Source of the DNA: Alkalimonas amylolytica
Lineage (GTDB): Bacteria > Pseudomonadota > Gammaproteobacteria > Enterobacterales > Alteromonadaceae
Reading direction: 5' to 3'
Length of the DNA stretch: 64,000 nt
Assembly: GCF_900107845.1 (NCBI RefSeq)
Contig: NZ_FNRM01000003.1
Span: 124,001 to 188,000 of the forward strand
Part shown: positions 43,461-54,773 of the stretch, in pieces
Layout: every line of letters begins with the position of its first letter
Numbering within the stretch: position 1 is the stretch's first letter
Program-made: the position numbers and the translations under genes
The notes under the pieces: generated by a model
The model's database searches: none
What the model saw: the letters and a program-made list of their open reading frames with translations, nothing else
What the model was told of the DNA's origin: nothing

Positions 43461-45114
43461 ATTCCATTGGAAGCATGGCCTGCGCCAACACTAAGTTCAG
43501 GCGCTCCTTGTACTGTGCAACGCTCTGTAACTCCTCATCCGTCAGTTGGTTTTTAGTCAACAAAGAGACCGTGCGAAGCGCTAGCTCTTTCTGGCTTGCG
43601 GACAAGCCGCCCTCTTCAAACATCAGCGCCAGTACCTTGAGCACGCTAATCGGGATCTTGTTATTTTTAGGGGTTAGCTCCATGGCCTGTTCCAAGGCCG
43701 TTAGCGCTGCACCGTATTTTTTCTTTTTAAAAAACTCCACGGCCATGCTCTGCAGCTGCTTGGGTGTAAAATGAACCCGCTCTTGTTCATCGCACTCCTG
43801 CTCAACGTATTTTTTAACCACCATACCAGCCAGGTTATCGGATGAAATTTGTTTTTTCACCGCATCCATAATCAACGCTGCTTCTTCACGTCGCCCTAAT
43901 TCATGGAAAATCTTCGCTTTATCCAGGTTATCATCCAGCGAAACGATAGGCCTGACAGACACATGGAGATCTATCAAGTTCTCTGCTTTTTTTCGTTCAT
44001 CATTGGCAAGTAATAGACGTGCTTTGGCGATGGTAATTTGCTCTTTAAATAAAGCAGCATCTTTGTAGTCTTTTTCCAGTGCCTGAATATGGCGGTCGGT
44101 TTGCTGCAGTATTTTATGCGAGCGTTCATTATTTAAGGTTTGCGCCAAATCCAAACCAGCACGGATGACATTTAGAGCAAGGACAGGAGAATCATGCAAT
44201 GAGTTTTTGGCATGTTTGGCCATAGCCTGAGTTGCCAGGTACTGACCTTCAAAATCATGGGTCAACCGGGCCAGATCCCAGACTTTTTTATTGCGCTCAA
44301 TATTGCGCGGCGCCAGAGCCACCGCTTTTTTAATTTCGTCGTAGGCGCGATCAAAGTCCTGGCGCTCTATGTGGTACTGAGCAAGTAGATCGTAGGTCGC
44401 AAAGCGTGTATCCACCCGATCGGTCATCTCAGCCAGCAACTCTTCTATTTGTTGCATCTTATCTTGCTTGAGCAAGGCATTCACGTAACCAAGATGCACC
44501 CAGGACATTTGATGCTTTTGCCTTAACTCAAGGTAAAAGCGCTCCGCCTCTTCAAACTCTTGCAACTTTAGGAGTGCATCTCCTTTCATCCGCAATAGCT
44601 GCAAATAAAAACGTGATAATTTAGGGTTGAGCAGGTGTCGATCGACCTGATAAATGGCTTTACTGTAGTTTTTCAAATCAATGGCTTCATACACATCAAA
44701 CAGAGTGCGCTTAATGTTCAACACCTGAGGCAAGCGTTGTTTGACTCTGGCTCTGTCCAATGGTTTGACCCAAAAATCATCTGGTTGCAACTCCACAATG
44801 CTGTTGACCAGACTTTCATCCGTTTCCGCACTAAGAAAAATGAGCACAGTGCGCTTATTGACATACCCTTTAAACTTTAACTCTTCCAGCAGATGGAAAC
44901 CATCTTTATCGCTTTTGACATTGAAAGCACAAATCACAATATGAAAGCGATGTTGTTCGCATAAGCGTAAAGCATAATACGCATTTTCAGCGTATTTTAT
45001 TTGTCGGATACCCAGTTCATCAAAAGCTTCTTTTAGCAAGTTATGCACCAGATACTGATCATCCACAATCAATACCTTCAAAGCTTCAAGGTTGCTTAAA
45101 TCCGCTTTATCCAT
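43459..45114 (-). CDS. Response-regulator-like protein with TPR repeats; phosphoacceptor Asp missing
   Basis: A 551-aa cytoplasmic protein. Residues 1-125 form a receiver domain (VLIVDDQ with Asp18/Asp19, conserved Ser in FLSAETDES, Lys115 in FWVKPLD). The usual phosphoacceptor Asp is replaced by Ala63 in HIVICAFNVKSD; the codon is GCT. TPR-like helical repeats cover about 130-500. Relatives in Shewanella, Vibrio and Pseudomonas are annotated as TPR response regulators and normally carry an Asp in this place (such as CDYNL). With the Asp lost, signalling by phosphorylation is doubtful. It may work as a scaffold. A histidine kinase without a sensor domain is 4 kb away. Confidence 0.85.
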   Translation of the reverse strand: MDKADLSNLEALKVLIVDDQYLVHNLLKEAFDELGIRQIKYAENAYYALRLCEQHRFHIVICAFNVKSDKDGFHLLEELKFKGYVNKRTVLIFLSAETDESLVNSIVELQPDDFWVKPLDRARVKQRLPQVLNIKRTLFDVYEAIDLKNYSKAIYQVDRHLLNPKLSRFYLQLLRMKGDALLKLQEFEEAERFYLELRQKHQMSWVHLGYVNALLKQDKMQQIEELLAEMTDRVDTRFATYDLLAQYHIERQDFDRAYDEIKKAVALAPRNIERNKKVWDLARLTHDFEGQYLATQAMAKHAKNSLHDSPVLALNVIRAGLDLAQTLNNERSHKILQQTDRHIQALEKDYKDAALFKEQITIAKARLLLANDERKKAENLIDLHVSVRPIVSLDDNLDKAKIFHELGRREEAALIMDAVKKQISSDNLAGMVVKKYVEQECDEQERVHFTPKQLQSMAVEFFKKKKYGAALTALEQAMELTPKNNKIPISVLKVLALMFEEGGLSASQKELALRTVSLLTKNQLTDEELQSVAQYKERLNLVLAQAMLPME

Positions 45115-45312
45115 GCCTTAAAGGCTCCTTTGGTCAATGTTTGTTGCACGAAAAGTGTCTTCACTGATTATAGCGCTCACATCACTGAATGCCATGCAAA
45201 TCGGGTCTTTGAATGGCTGGTGTAACAGACAAAGAGGCAGTGAGTACATCGCTGGCGTTCAAACGGATATTCAAGTAAAATACGCGCCCTTTTGTATGCA
45301 CGGTGGTTTAGC

Positions 45313-46629
45313 ATGTCACAGCCTAAAGTCGGATTTGTCAGTTTAGGATGCCCCAAGAATCTGGTCGATTCTGAGCGCATTTTGACGCAGTTAAAAAGTG
45401 ATGGGTACCAAATCGTGCCGACTTATCACGATGCTGAGCTGGTGATAGTCAATACCTGCGGCTTTATTGACAGTGCGGTGCAGGAGTCGCTGGATACCAT
45501 AGGCGAAGCGCTGGCTGAAAATGGCAAAGTCATTGTGACTGGCTGCCTTGGTGCACGGGAAGATGAAATTCGCCAAGTCCACCCAAATGTGCTCGGTATT
45601 ACCGGGCCGCATGCCTATGAAAACGTGCTACAACAGGTGCACAGCGTTATACCAAAGCCTAAATACGATCCCTTTACCATGCTGGTACCGGATCAGGGGG
45701 TGAAGCTAACTCCACGTCACTACGCTTATTTAAAAATCTCTGAAGGCTGCAACCATCGCTGTACCTTCTGTATCATCCCATCCATGCGTGGCGATCTGGT
45801 CAGCCGGCCAATTGGCGAGGTACTGGATGAAGCGCAACGGCTGAAGAATGCCGGTGTCAAAGAGTTGCTGGTTATTTCACAAGATACCAGCGCCTATGGG
45901 GTCGATGTCAAGCACCGTATCGGCTTCTGGAATGGACAACCGGTAAAAACCGATATGCTGGCTTTGTGCCAGGCACTCACCGAACTGGGTATTTGGGTAC
46001 GGCTACACTATGTCTACCCTTACCCGCATGTGGATCAGGTGATCCCCTTAATGGCCGAAGGTAAGTTGTTACCTTACCTGGATATTCCATTTCAGCATGC
46101 CAGCCCACGTATCCTGAAACTGATGAAGCGGCCCGGTCAGGCTGAACGGACGCTGGAGCGCATAAAGAAATGGCGGGCCATCTGCCCTGAGTTGACCATA
46201 CGCTCCACCTTTATCGTTGGCTTTCCGGGCGAGACGGAAGAAGACTTCCAAATGCTGCTGGACTGGCTGCAAGAAGCCCAATTGGATCGGGTTGGCTGTT
46301 TTAAATACAGTCCGATCGATGGTGCCAAAGCCAATGAGTTGCCCGATCCAGTTCCGGAAGAGGTCAAAGAAGAACGCTACCACCGCTTTATGCAAACTCA
46401 GCAGGCGATCAGCGCGGCCCGCTTAGAGCGTAAAGTAGGCCAGCAACTGACCATTTTAATTGATGAAGTCAGTGCTGAAGGCGCTGTTGGCCGAAGCGCT
46501 GCCGATGCACCGGAAATTGACGGTGTGGTTTATCTGGATAATTCAGCTGATCTTAGCCCTGGTATGTTGGTACCGGTAAAAGTTACCCGCACCGACGCCT
46601 ATGATCTGTGGGCAGAACGCCTGGTTTAA
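45313..46629 (+). CDS. rimO: Ribosomal protein uS12 methylthiotransferase RimO
   Basis: A 438-aa radical-SAM methylthiotransferase that modifies Asp88 of ribosomal protein S12. UPF0004 cluster ligands Cys13, Cys49 and Cys78; radical-SAM motif CNHRCTFC with Cys146, Cys150 and Cys153; C-terminal TRAM domain (about 375-438). The start [16 protein letters not shown] at ATG 45313 is the family start; a few more codons are open upstream. Confidence 0.96.
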   Translation: MSQPKVGFVSLGCPKNLVDSERILTQLKSDGYQIVPTYHDAELVIVNTCGFIDSAVQESLDTIGEALAENGKVIVTGCLGAREDEIRQVHPNVLGITGPHAYENVLQQVHSVIPKPKYDPFTMLVPDQGVKLTPRHYAYLKISEGCNHRCTFCIIPSMRGDLVSRPIGEVLDEAQRLKNAGVKELLVISQDTSAYGVDVKHRIGFWNGQPVKTDMLALCQALTELGIWVRLHYVYPYPHVDQVIPLMAEGKLLPYLDIPFQHASPRILKLMKRPGQAERTLERIKKWRAICPELTIRSTFIVGFPGETEEDFQMLLDWLQEAQLDRVGCFKYSPIDGAKANELPDPVPEEVKEERYHRFMQTQQAISAARLERKVGQQLTILIDEVSAEGAVGRSAADAPEIDGVVYLDNSADLSPGMLVPVKVTRTDAYDLWAERLV

Positions 46630-46630
46630 C

Positions 46631-47533
46631 TCACGATGATTGAGCCTGTTGCGGCAAAAGTTGCTGCAACAGCGCGGCCAGGCGTTGATACGCAGGCTCC
46701 AATCTATCCTGCAGCCGCCATGCCAGATACATAGGGCGCCATACCCCTTCCTCCCCCAATGCCAATGATGCAATCAGCCCTTGCTGCAAGTAAGGCTCAG
46801 CCATCCAGCTTGGCAGCACAGCTACCCCTTGATTGGCCGCAACTTGCTGGATCATCTGGCTGCCTTGCTCAATAGGCTTAACTCGGCCCTGAAACGCATG
46901 TTGGGCGAGGAAAAACCGAAACAGATCCTGCCGCTGCTGAGGCACCGGATAACTTAAAATGGTTTGCTGAAGCAGTTGCTCTGGTTGGAGCCAGCTCTGC
47001 CGCGCCAAAGGGTGTTCTGGACTCACCAGCAAGCGCAGCTCCATCGGATACAAGTAATGATAGTGCACATGCTGCAATAAGCGCTGATCACTGGTCACGA
47101 CCAAATCCAGTTCATCCTGCAGCAATGCTTCGATGGCCTGATGCTGAATACTCGCAGATAAATCCAGCTCCAGATCTGGCTCCTGGTGCAAAAATGCTTT
47201 AATGGCAGGTAACAACCAGTGATAACAAGCGTGGCACTCCACACAAAAACGGATTTCACACTTAGAAGCCTGCATTCCTTGCTTTAAGCTTTGCTCTGCC
47301 GCCCGCACAGCCGGCAATACCTGCTCAGCCAGCTGCAACAACAACTGCCCCGCTGGCAGAAATTGCAACGGCTCTGTTTTGCGTTCAAATAACCCTTGCT
47401 CCAACCGGTGCTCCAGTTCTTTAAGCTGATGTGATAAGGCAGACTGCGTGAGACACAACAGGTTCGCCGCAGCACTCACAGAACCGGTATCGCGCAATGC
47501 TTGAATGGCTTTGAGGTGTTTTAACTCAACCAT
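46631..47533 (-). CDS. metR: LysR-family regulator MetR
   Basis: A 300-aa LysR regulator. HTH at about 18-37 (GSVSAAANLLCLTQSALSHQLKELE) and an effector domain beginning IRFCVECHACYHWLLPAI, which closely follows E. coli MetR (IAIECHSCIQWLTPAL). MetR uses homocysteine as co-activator of metE, metH, glyA and others. Its promoter (47583-47611) is covered by MetJ-type boxes. The usual divergent neighbour metE is absent; the next gene is cysB. It overlaps nothing and is tail-to-tail with rimO. Confidence 0.9.
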   Translation of the reverse strand: MVELKHLKAIQALRDTGSVSAAANLLCLTQSALSHQLKELEHRLEQGLFERKTEPLQFLPAGQLLLQLAEQVLPAVRAAEQSLKQGMQASKCEIRFCVECHACYHWLLPAIKAFLHQEPDLELDLSASIQHQAIEALLQDELDLVVTSDQRLLQHVHYHYLYPMELRLLVSPEHPLARQSWLQPEQLLQQTILSYPVPQQRQDLFRFFLAQHAFQGRVKPIEQGSQMIQQVAANQGVAVLPSWMAEPYLQQGLIASLALGEEGVWRPMYLAWRLQDRLEPAYQRLAALLQQLLPQQAQSS

Positions 47534-47582
47534 GATGAGGTTTCTTCATTAACTTCAGGCTATTTTACAATTTGAGTTCCCC

Positions 47583-47611
47583 ATCATAACCGGCAAGAGT
47601 AGACATATCAA
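47583..47611 (-). promoter_or_regulatory. metR promoter
   Basis: TTGATA (47611-47606) and TATGAT (47588-47583) with a 17-base spacer, about 50 bases before the metR ATG. Strong agreement with sigma-70 consensus. Confidence 0.65.
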
Positions 47612-47624
47612 CATCTAGACGTCC
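47601..47624. promoter_or_regulatory. MetJ operator (three met boxes)
   Basis: AGACATAT, CAACATCT and AGACGTCC are contiguous 8-base units at 47601-47608, 47609-47616 and 47617-47624. The MetJ consensus box is AGACGTCT in tandem; the third unit has seven of eight bases and the outer ones keep the AGAC or ATCT ends. They overlap the -35 box of metR, so repression by MetJ with S-adenosylmethionine is expected. Confidence 0.75.
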
Positions 47625-47851
47625 AAATTGCAGGGAGGGGTGGTAATGCCCATGCGCAATTCAGTTTTTCCTGTACTGGCAAGTGCAAAGAGCTCAAGCG
47701 TGTGTTAGAGGCTGACGAAACCAGCAAGATGGCTGTTTAATGGCGTCTTACACCATTATTGACTCATTTTGGCAAACCATTGCGACTCATCAGGCTTCAC
47801 AGGTCCACCATAAAGGTACGGTGCCAAGCTGACCCCGCTTGGCCTGGTGCT
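47625..47851. other. Rest of the metR/cysB intergenic region
   Basis: With the operator region this makes 318 bases between metR and cysB. A 20-codon ORF (ATG 47646, stop 47706-47708) has a GGGAGGGG ribosome-site-like sequence but no recognisable product. A hairpin at 47823-47843 (GCCAAGC / GCTTGGC) lies 9 bases past the cysB stop and could end or stabilise the cysB transcript, though it has no T-run. I see no remnant of metE. Confidence 0.4.
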
Positions 47852-48877
<1,026 letters not shown>

Positions 48878-49007
48878 TTAACTTAGGATACTGTATTGTT
48901 CTATAACCAATAGTAGCTAAAAAAACATGGAAAGAGTAGGCGTCGACTATACGAAAAACCATTTTTCGAGTAGTTTAATTGCAAACCTCTGCCGGAATTG
49001 ACCTCCT

Positions 49008-49700
49008 ATGAGCAAATCGCCACTACCGATTGATTTCGCCTCTGTGCTGGCTTCTTCTGTCCACGATATGAAAAACTCGCTGTGCATGCTGCTGCAATCC
49101 ATTGAGTTGATGCATACCGAGCTGAAAGAAAAAGCGCCCGACTCACAACAAGAGCTAGCCAAAATTCACTATGAAGCCAATCGGTTAAATACCAACTTAC
49201 TGCAATTGCTCTCATTATACCGCCTTGAGCGGGATCAGCTGCCACTGCAAGTGGATGATTATTACCTGACTGACCTTCTGGAAGAGATTCAGCTCAAAAA
49301 TGAACTCTACATAGCCCAGAAGCAGATTGAGCTTCAAATAGACTGTGATGAAGCACTGCATTGGTTTTTAGATCGCGATCTGATCACCAACCTACTGAAT
49401 GATATTGTGGTGAATGCAATACGCTATACTCAACAAAGATTATGCATTAGGGCCTTTCAAAAAGACCAGGTGCTGGTGATCGAAGTGCATGATGATGGTG
49501 CCGGCTTTCCGGAAAACATGCTAACCAATAGCAAGCAATTAATGAACAAAATTGAATTAAGCCGTGGCCATACAGGGCTTGGCCTGTTTTTTGCACACTT
49601 AATTGCCTCAGCTCACCAACATCAAGGGCAGACGGGACGCATAGCGCTGACTAATGGCGGTTACTATGGTGGTGGTGTTTTTCAGCTGCAACTGCCATGA
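49008..49700 (+). CDS. Soluble histidine kinase without a sensor domain
   Basis: A 230-aa protein containing only a HisKA-like dimerisation helix pair and HATPase_c. The phospho-acceptor is His19 in SSVHDMKNSL; the ATP site has the N box (NDIVVNAIRYT), G1 (DDGAGF) and G2 (GHTGLGLFFAHLIA). It has no membrane helix, PAS or other sensory part. Such kinases often pair with TPR response regulators in Alteromonadales; the TPR protein at 43459-45114 is a possible partner but lacks its phosphoacceptor Asp. The 37-base gap to the next gene, on the same strand, suggests a two-gene unit. Confidence 0.82.
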   Translation: MSKSPLPIDFASVLASSVHDMKNSLCMLLQSIELMHTELKEKAPDSQQELAKIHYEANRLNTNLLQLLSLYRLERDQLPLQVDDYYLTDLLEEIQLKNELYIAQKQIELQIDCDEALHWFLDRDLITNLLNDIVVNAIRYTQQRLCIRAFQKDQVLVIEVHDDGAGFPENMLTNSKQLMNKIELSRGHTGLGLFFAHLIASAHQHQGQTGRIALTNGGYYGGGVFQLQLP

Positions 49701-49737
49701 GCAGCGAGCAGTTATTTATTATGATTTCGAGGTGTAG

Positions 49738-50508
49738 ATGTTACTAACTCTGATCATCATTCTGGTCATCGCTCTGGTGATTATCGCAGTGATTGTCAAT
49801 GCTGTGCAGCAGCACCGTAATCGTATGGCTGCGCTTAAGCGTGCTGAGTTCAGCAAGCTACGCACCATTTTAGAAGATACAGAAGACATTTTGATCAATG
49901 CTGCCAATGTCCCTATGACTCCAGCCATTAGCCAGGTGCTACTTCGCCGTATTGCCTTTACGTTAAAAGCTATGGCCGAACTTGAACCTGGCTCCAAAGA
50001 CATTAAAAACCGCCTAAATGAAACTCAGAGCCGCTTAAAAGGCTTTGATAGCGAATCAGCTGAGGGTCAGGTAGCTGAGGGCATTAGTCTGCCGGATGAC
50101 GATAAGCTCTTAATCTCTTTAATTCAAGGCATTAAAAAATTACGCTTAATCTTGCGCTCTGAGCATGCCAGAGGCAATGTTGACACTCAGGTGGTGATAC
50201 AAGAAGACAAACGGCTAGAGGCCCTGCAGTTGCGCATCAATGTTGAAAGCCAAATTAAACGTGGTATGAAAGCACGCTCAACTCAGATGCTGGGATCAGC
50301 CCGTCAATATTTTGAGAAAGCCTTAACAGCACTGGATGGCTCACCCCACCAAACCGAGTACGTGGTGACTCGCAAATCTGAAGTGATCCAGTCGCTGCAG
50401 GAGATTTCCGACGAGCTTAAAAACAGCAACCAACGCGATCGGGACAAAAAAGCGCAACAAGAAAACAAAGATCTGGACGAGTTGTTCGCACCAAAGCGCA
50501 AATGGTAA
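49738..50508 (+). CDS. Membrane-anchored coiled-coil protein of unknown function
   Basis: A 256-aa protein. One N-terminal membrane helix (about 2-23, LLTLIIILVIALVIIAVIVNAV) is followed by a highly charged, helical cytoplasmic body with coiled-coil character. Residues 170-215 (QIKRGMKARSTQMLGSARQYFEKALTALD) look like a TPR-type helix pair. The tail is very basic/acidic (NQRDRDKKAQQENKDLDELFAPKRKW). I do not recognise the family; similar Shewanella genes are named hypothetical. GAGG SD before the ATG. It follows the sensorless kinase and ends at a terminator. Confidence 0.75.
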   Translation: MLLTLIIILVIALVIIAVIVNAVQQHRNRMAALKRAEFSKLRTILEDTEDILINAANVPMTPAISQVLLRRIAFTLKAMAELEPGSKDIKNRLNETQSRLKGFDSESAEGQVAEGISLPDDDKLLISLIQGIKKLRLILRSEHARGNVDTQVVIQEDKRLEALQLRINVESQIKRGMKARSTQMLGSARQYFEKALTALDGSPHQTEYVVTRKSEVIQSLQEISDELKNSNQRDRDKKAQQENKDLDELFAPKRKW

Positions 50509-50534
50509 AAAACCAGCCGAAGCTGGTTTTTTTT
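50507..50534. terminator. Terminator between the coiled-coil gene and topA
   Basis: AAACCAGC / GCTGGTTT stem with CGAA tetraloop, A6 on one side and T8 on the other. It starts in the stop codon of the upstream gene and can serve topA on the minus strand. Confidence 0.88.
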
Positions 50535-50546
50535 AAGACTGATCGT

Positions 50547-53138
50547 TCAGGCTTTTTCAGTCACCTTCCAGCGTCCATTTTCAAACCAAGCTGACCAACC
50601 GGTCGCTTTGCCGTTGCTTTCAGTCATCACGTACTGCTGCTTGGTTTTCCGGCTCCAGCGTACAATAGTTGGGTTGCCCTCAGCATCTTTGTTTGGTGCA
50701 TCCGCTAAATAATGAAATTTCGGTGATAACCGCTCCCGAAACCGCGCCAGCTCTTCCACCAAAGGCGCTCTGGTTTCACGTGATTTCGGGAAAGTAGACG
50801 CCGCCAGGAAAATTCCTGCCGCCCCATCACGCAACACAAAGTACGCATCCGACTTTTCGCATTTTAGCTCAGGCAAGTGCACCGGATCCTCTTTTGGTGG
50901 CGCTGCTTCGCCGTTGCGCAGCAACTTACGGGTATTTTTGCAGGCGCTGTTGGTGCAACCAAAATACTTACCAAAACGGCCAGACTTTAACTGCATCTCT
51001 GAGCCGCATTTATCGCATTCTATCACGGGGCCATCATAGCCTTTGATTTTGAAGCTGCCCTGCTCCACCATAAAGCCATCACAGGTGGGATTATTACCAC
51101 ACACATGCAGTTTGCGTTTTTCATCAATCAGGTAAGAGTCCATCGCGGTACCGCATTTAACGCAGCGGCGTTTATGGCGCAACGCTTCGGCTTCCTGCTC
51201 TTCGTCATCCACATCGGCCACGGCTTCATCACCAGGCACCAGGTTCATGGTGGTGGTACAGCGCTCTTTGGGTGGTAATTGATAGCCCGAACATCCCAAA
51301 AACACGCCGGTTGAAGCAGTACGAATGCCCATTTTCCGGCCGCAGGTCGGGCAGTCAATATCGGTCAGGACAAACTGGTTGGCTTTCATACCACCTTCAG
51401 TTTCATCTGATTCGGCTTGTTTGAGTTGCTCAGAAAAACCGAGGTAAAAGCTATCGAGCACCTCGCGCCAGGACACCTCGCCATGAGCAATGTCATCCAG
51501 CTTCAGTTCCATATTGGCGGTAAAGTCAAAACTCATCAGTTCTTCGAAGTTATCCCGCAGCCGGTCGGTGACAATCTCTCCCATTTTCTCGGCATAGAAG
51601 CGTTTATTGTCAATCCGTACGTAACCTCTGTCCTGAATGGTTGAAATGATAGACGCATAGGTTGAAGGCCGGCCAATACCTCGCTTTTCTAACTCTTTCA
51701 CCAAACTGGCTTCGCTAAAACGAGCTGGTGGTTTGGTAAAGTGCTGCTGAGGAACTAACTGTTCCAGGGTTAACACCTCACCTGGCTTTACATCCGGCAA
51801 TACCGAATCCTCTTCGCCCTTCCGCTTTACGGCTGGCTGCACCCGGGTCCAACCGTCGAAGCGTAACACCCGGCCTTTGGCTTTTAATTCATAATCGCCT
51901 GCATCAACCGTGATGGTCGTAACGTCGTATTGTGCAGCCGGCATCTGACAGGCCACAAACTGGCGCCAAATTAAATCGTACAGTTTACGGGCATCGGCTT
52001 CCATATCCCCCAGCGCTGTCGCCTGAACCTGAACATCGGATGGACGAATGGCTTCATGCGCTTCCTGGGCATTGTCTTTACTGCCGTAGCGCAAAGGCTC
52101 AGGTGGCAAGTACTGCTTACCAAAACTCTGCTCAATAAAATCACGGCAGGCATTAACAGCATCCTGGCTTAGATTGGTCGAGTCGGTTCGCATGTAGGTG
52201 ATGTGGCCGGCTTCGTACAAGCGCTGCGCCAACATCATGGTTTTTTTCACCCCATAACCTAAACGGGTACTGGCAGCTTGTTGCAAAGTCGACGTGATAA
52301 AAGGTGCTGATGCCTTGCTACTGCTAGGTTTATCTTCACGCTTAGCGACCCGGTAGTCAGCTTGCTGCAACTGCGCCAACGCCTGGTCAGTCTGCGTTTT
52401 GTTGACAGGCCGGAAGGCTTGGCCCTGATGTTTACTGACATCCAGCAGCAAAGGGGTGGCAGAGGCGGTGGTGGTATCGGCTTGAACTGTCCAGTACTCT
52501 TCCGGGTTAAAAGCCTTGATTTCGCGCTCGCGCTCCACCACCAGCCGCACGGCAACCGACTGCACCCGGCCAGCGGATAAACCGCGGGCAATTTTCTTCC
52601 ACAGCAGCGGCGACACCATAAAGCCTACCACCCGGTCTAAGAAACGACGGGCCTGCTGGGCATTTACCCGATCGACATTCACAACACCTGGCTCTTCAAA
52701 AGCTTGTTGAATAGCATTTTTGGTGATTTCGTTAAAAACCACCCGTTTGAACTTGGTAGGCTCACCGCCGATAATTTGCTGCAGATGCCAGGCGATGGCT
52801 TCCCCTTCTCTGTCCAAATCCGTTGCCAGATACACAGTCTCAGCCTTCTCAGCCAGTGTTTTTAGCTCTTTGACTACTTTCTCTTTGCCCGGCAGAATTT
52901 CGTATCTGGCCTGCCAGCCGTTGGCCGGGTCAATACCCATTCGATCGACCAAAGCCTGATAGGCTTTCTCTTCCTTACTGAGCGTCGTACTGGCTTTTTT
53001 GGCTTTTTCCTTGCTGGAGCTGGTCGGTAAATCGCGAATATGCCCCACGCTGGATTTCACAATAAAATTTGTGCCCAGATACTTATTAATCGTCTTTGCT
53101 TTTGCCGGTGACTCGACTATTACCAGTGATTTCGCCAT
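50547..53138 (-). CDS. topA: DNA topoisomerase I
   Basis: An 863-aa type IA topoisomerase (E. coli 865) that relaxes negative supercoils. TOPRIM domain at the N-terminus ([12 protein letters not shown] and [12 protein letters not shown]), active-site Tyr near residue 320 in [10 protein letters not shown], and three C-terminal four-Cys zinc ribbons (starting at [18 protein letters not shown] and CDKCGSEMQ) followed by two ribbon-like domains without full cysteine sets. All domains are complete. Confidence 0.97.
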   Translation of the reverse strand: MAKSLVIVESPAKAKTINKYLGTNFIVKSSVGHIRDLPTSSSKEKAKKASTTLSKEEKAYQALVDRMGIDPANGWQARYEILPGKEKVVKELKTLAEKAETVYLATDLDREGEAIAWHLQQIIGGEPTKFKRVVFNEITKNAIQQAFEEPGVVNVDRVNAQQARRFLDRVVGFMVSPLLWKKIARGLSAGRVQSVAVRLVVEREREIKAFNPEEYWTVQADTTTASATPLLLDVSKHQGQAFRPVNKTQTDQALAQLQQADYRVAKREDKPSSSKASAPFITSTLQQAASTRLGYGVKKTMMLAQRLYEAGHITYMRTDSTNLSQDAVNACRDFIEQSFGKQYLPPEPLRYGSKDNAQEAHEAIRPSDVQVQATALGDMEADARKLYDLIWRQFVACQMPAAQYDVTTITVDAGDYELKAKGRVLRFDGWTRVQPAVKRKGEEDSVLPDVKPGEVLTLEQLVPQQHFTKPPARFSEASLVKELEKRGIGRPSTYASIISTIQDRGYVRIDNKRFYAEKMGEIVTDRLRDNFEELMSFDFTANMELKLDDIAHGEVSWREVLDSFYLGFSEQLKQAESDETEGGMKANQFVLTDIDCPTCGRKMGIRTASTGVFLGCSGYQLPPKERCTTTMNLVPGDEAVADVDDEEQEAEALRHKRRCVKCGTAMDSYLIDEKRKLHVCGNNPTCDGFMVEQGSFKIKGYDGPVIECDKCGSEMQLKSGRFGKYFGCTNSACKNTRKLLRNGEAAPPKEDPVHLPELKCEKSDAYFVLRDGAAGIFLAASTFPKSRETRAPLVEELARFRERLSPKFHYLADAPNKDAEGNPTIVRWSRKTKQQYVMTESNGKATGWSAWFENGRWKVTEKA

Positions 53139-53356
53139 CTCAACCCTAAGAATGTTTGAATTTTTGCGCTTTTGGAACCTTCTTTTTTAACGTATATCTG
53201 CAAACTGAAGTTGTGACAAGCCCATAAACTCATTATTATGCTGTCAAGCTCTGTTTTTTGAGCTCCTTGGTGGTTAATTCACCAAATCAATAAAGCAAAT
53301 CCCTCTGGCCGAATAAAAATAATAGTGCCAGCCAAACGGAAGGATACAAAGTAAAA
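53139..53356. other. topA/astB divergent intergenic region with ArgR-like half-sites
   Basis: AT-rich gap of 218 bases. Two segments resemble ARG-box halves: one with GAATAAAAAT at 53311-53320 (exact left half) and a poorer one around 53226-53243 (core ATTATTAT). ArgR control would fit a gene of arginine breakdown but the matches are partial. A GGAAGGA ribosome site precedes astB. Confidence 0.3.
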
Positions 53357-54700
53357 ATGAAGTATTTTGAAGCAAATTTTGACGGGCTGGTAGGCCCTAC
53401 GCACAACTATGCCGGCTTATCCGTTGGCAATGTTGCCTCGTTGAACAATGCCCGCAATACCTCCAGCCCGCGCCAGGCAGCCAAGCAAGGCCTGCAAAAA
53501 ATGAAAGCACTGCGTGATCTAGGGATGGTACAAGGCGTATTGGCTCCTCAGGAGCGGCCAGACGTTTACACCTTACGCCGCCTGGGATTTACCGGCAGTG
53601 ATCACGATATCATCAGCAAGGCTGCGAAACAAGCGCCTGCTGTACTGCGCGCAGTCTGCTCTGCGTCCAGTATGTGGACGGCCAACGCCGCCACTATCTC
53701 ACCCAGTGCTGATACCGCCGATGGCAAAATTCATTTTACCCCGGCCAACCTGACCAACAAATTCCATCGCTCGCTCGAGCCAGATACCACCGGTCGAATT
53801 TTGCAGGCTATGTTCGCTGATCCGAATCACTTCGCGCATCACCGCCATCTGCCAGACAATGATCACTTCGGTGATGAAGGTGCGGCTAACCATACCCGCT
53901 TATGCAGCGAGTATGGCGCCAGGGGCGTCGAACTCTTTGTGTTTGGACGCTATGCCTTTGATGCCAGCAAACCGGCTCCTAAGCGCTTCCCAGCGCGTCA
54001 TACGCTGGAAGCCTGCGAGGCGGTGGCTCGTCTGCACGGCCTGTCGGACGAACATGTGGTCTACATGCAGCAAAATCCAGATGTGATTGATCAGGGCGTG
54101 TTCCACAACGACGTGATCGCTGTTGGCAATCAGAACGTTCTGTTTTATCACCAGGAAGCCTTTGTTGATACCGAACAAAAACTGGCTGAGTTGCAGCGTA
54201 AGTTCGGTAATGCCAGTGAACTGCACCTGATTGAAGTGAAAAGCTCGGAAGTGGCGGTTGACGATGCCATTAAAACCTACCTCTTTAATACCCAGGTGAT
54301 CACGCTGCCGAATGGCGAAATGGCCATTATCGCGCCAACCGAATGCCGCGAAAATGATCGGGTTGCCGGTTACCTGGAGCAGTTGACCGGGCGTGGTACA
54401 CCAATCCGCCATGTGCACTACTACGATGTGAAACAGAGCATGCGTAACGGCGGTGGCCCGGCCTGCTTGCGATTACGTGTCGCCATGAGCGAACAAGAGC
54501 GCCAGGCTGTCAATCCAAATGTCCTGCTAACCGACGAGCTATTCACTACACTGAATCAGTGGGTAGACAAGCACTACCGCGATGAAATCAGCGAAGCCGA
54601 TTTGGCCGACCCACAGTTGCTGCAAGAATCCCGTGCCGCTCTGGATGAATTGACTCAAATCCTGCATCTGGGCTCGGTGTATCCCTTCCAGCGCGGCTAA
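53357..54700 (+). CDS. astB: N-succinylarginine dihydrolase
   Basis: A 447-aa enzyme of the arginine succinyltransferase (AST) pathway; it turns succinylarginine into succinylornithine, CO2 and ammonia. Length equals E. coli AstB. Recognisable parts are [18 protein letters not shown] at the start, [15 protein letters not shown] (catalytic His region, about 250) and [12 protein letters not shown] with the catalytic Cys (about 368). astA, astC, astD and astE are not in the window, so the pathway is split in this genome. Confidence 0.96.
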   Translation: MKYFEANFDGLVGPTHNYAGLSVGNVASLNNARNTSSPRQAAKQGLQKMKALRDLGMVQGVLAPQERPDVYTLRRLGFTGSDHDIISKAAKQAPAVLRAVCSASSMWTANAATISPSADTADGKIHFTPANLTNKFHRSLEPDTTGRILQAMFADPNHFAHHRHLPDNDHFGDEGAANHTRLCSEYGARGVELFVFGRYAFDASKPAPKRFPARHTLEACEAVARLHGLSDEHVVYMQQNPDVIDQGVFHNDVIAVGNQNVLFYHQEAFVDTEQKLAELQRKFGNASELHLIEVKSSEVAVDDAIKTYLFNTQVITLPNGEMAIIAPTECRENDRVAGYLEQLTGRGTPIRHVHYYDVKQSMRNGGGPACLRLRVAMSEQERQAVNPNVLLTDELFTTLNQWVDKHYRDEISEADLADPQLLQESRAALDELTQILHLGSVYPFQRG

Positions 54701-54728
54701 ATCATTTAGCTGGTTGCTCGAGCAATAA

Positions 54729-54755
54729 AAAAACCCGCGACTTTCGCGGGTTTTT
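54729..54755. terminator. Bidirectional terminator between astB and the Ig-like lipoprotein gene
   Basis: ACCCGCGA / TCGCGGGT stem with a CTT loop, a run of A on the left and T5 on the right. Confidence 0.88.
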
Positions 54756-54773
54756 ATTTGCAATTTTCTCTTG

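Noticed and set aside
47640-47708. 20-codon ORF in the metR-cysB gap as a metE remnant
   Set aside because: The translation does not resemble the MetE N-terminus and nothing similar follows in any frame; kept only as a note in the intergenic entry.
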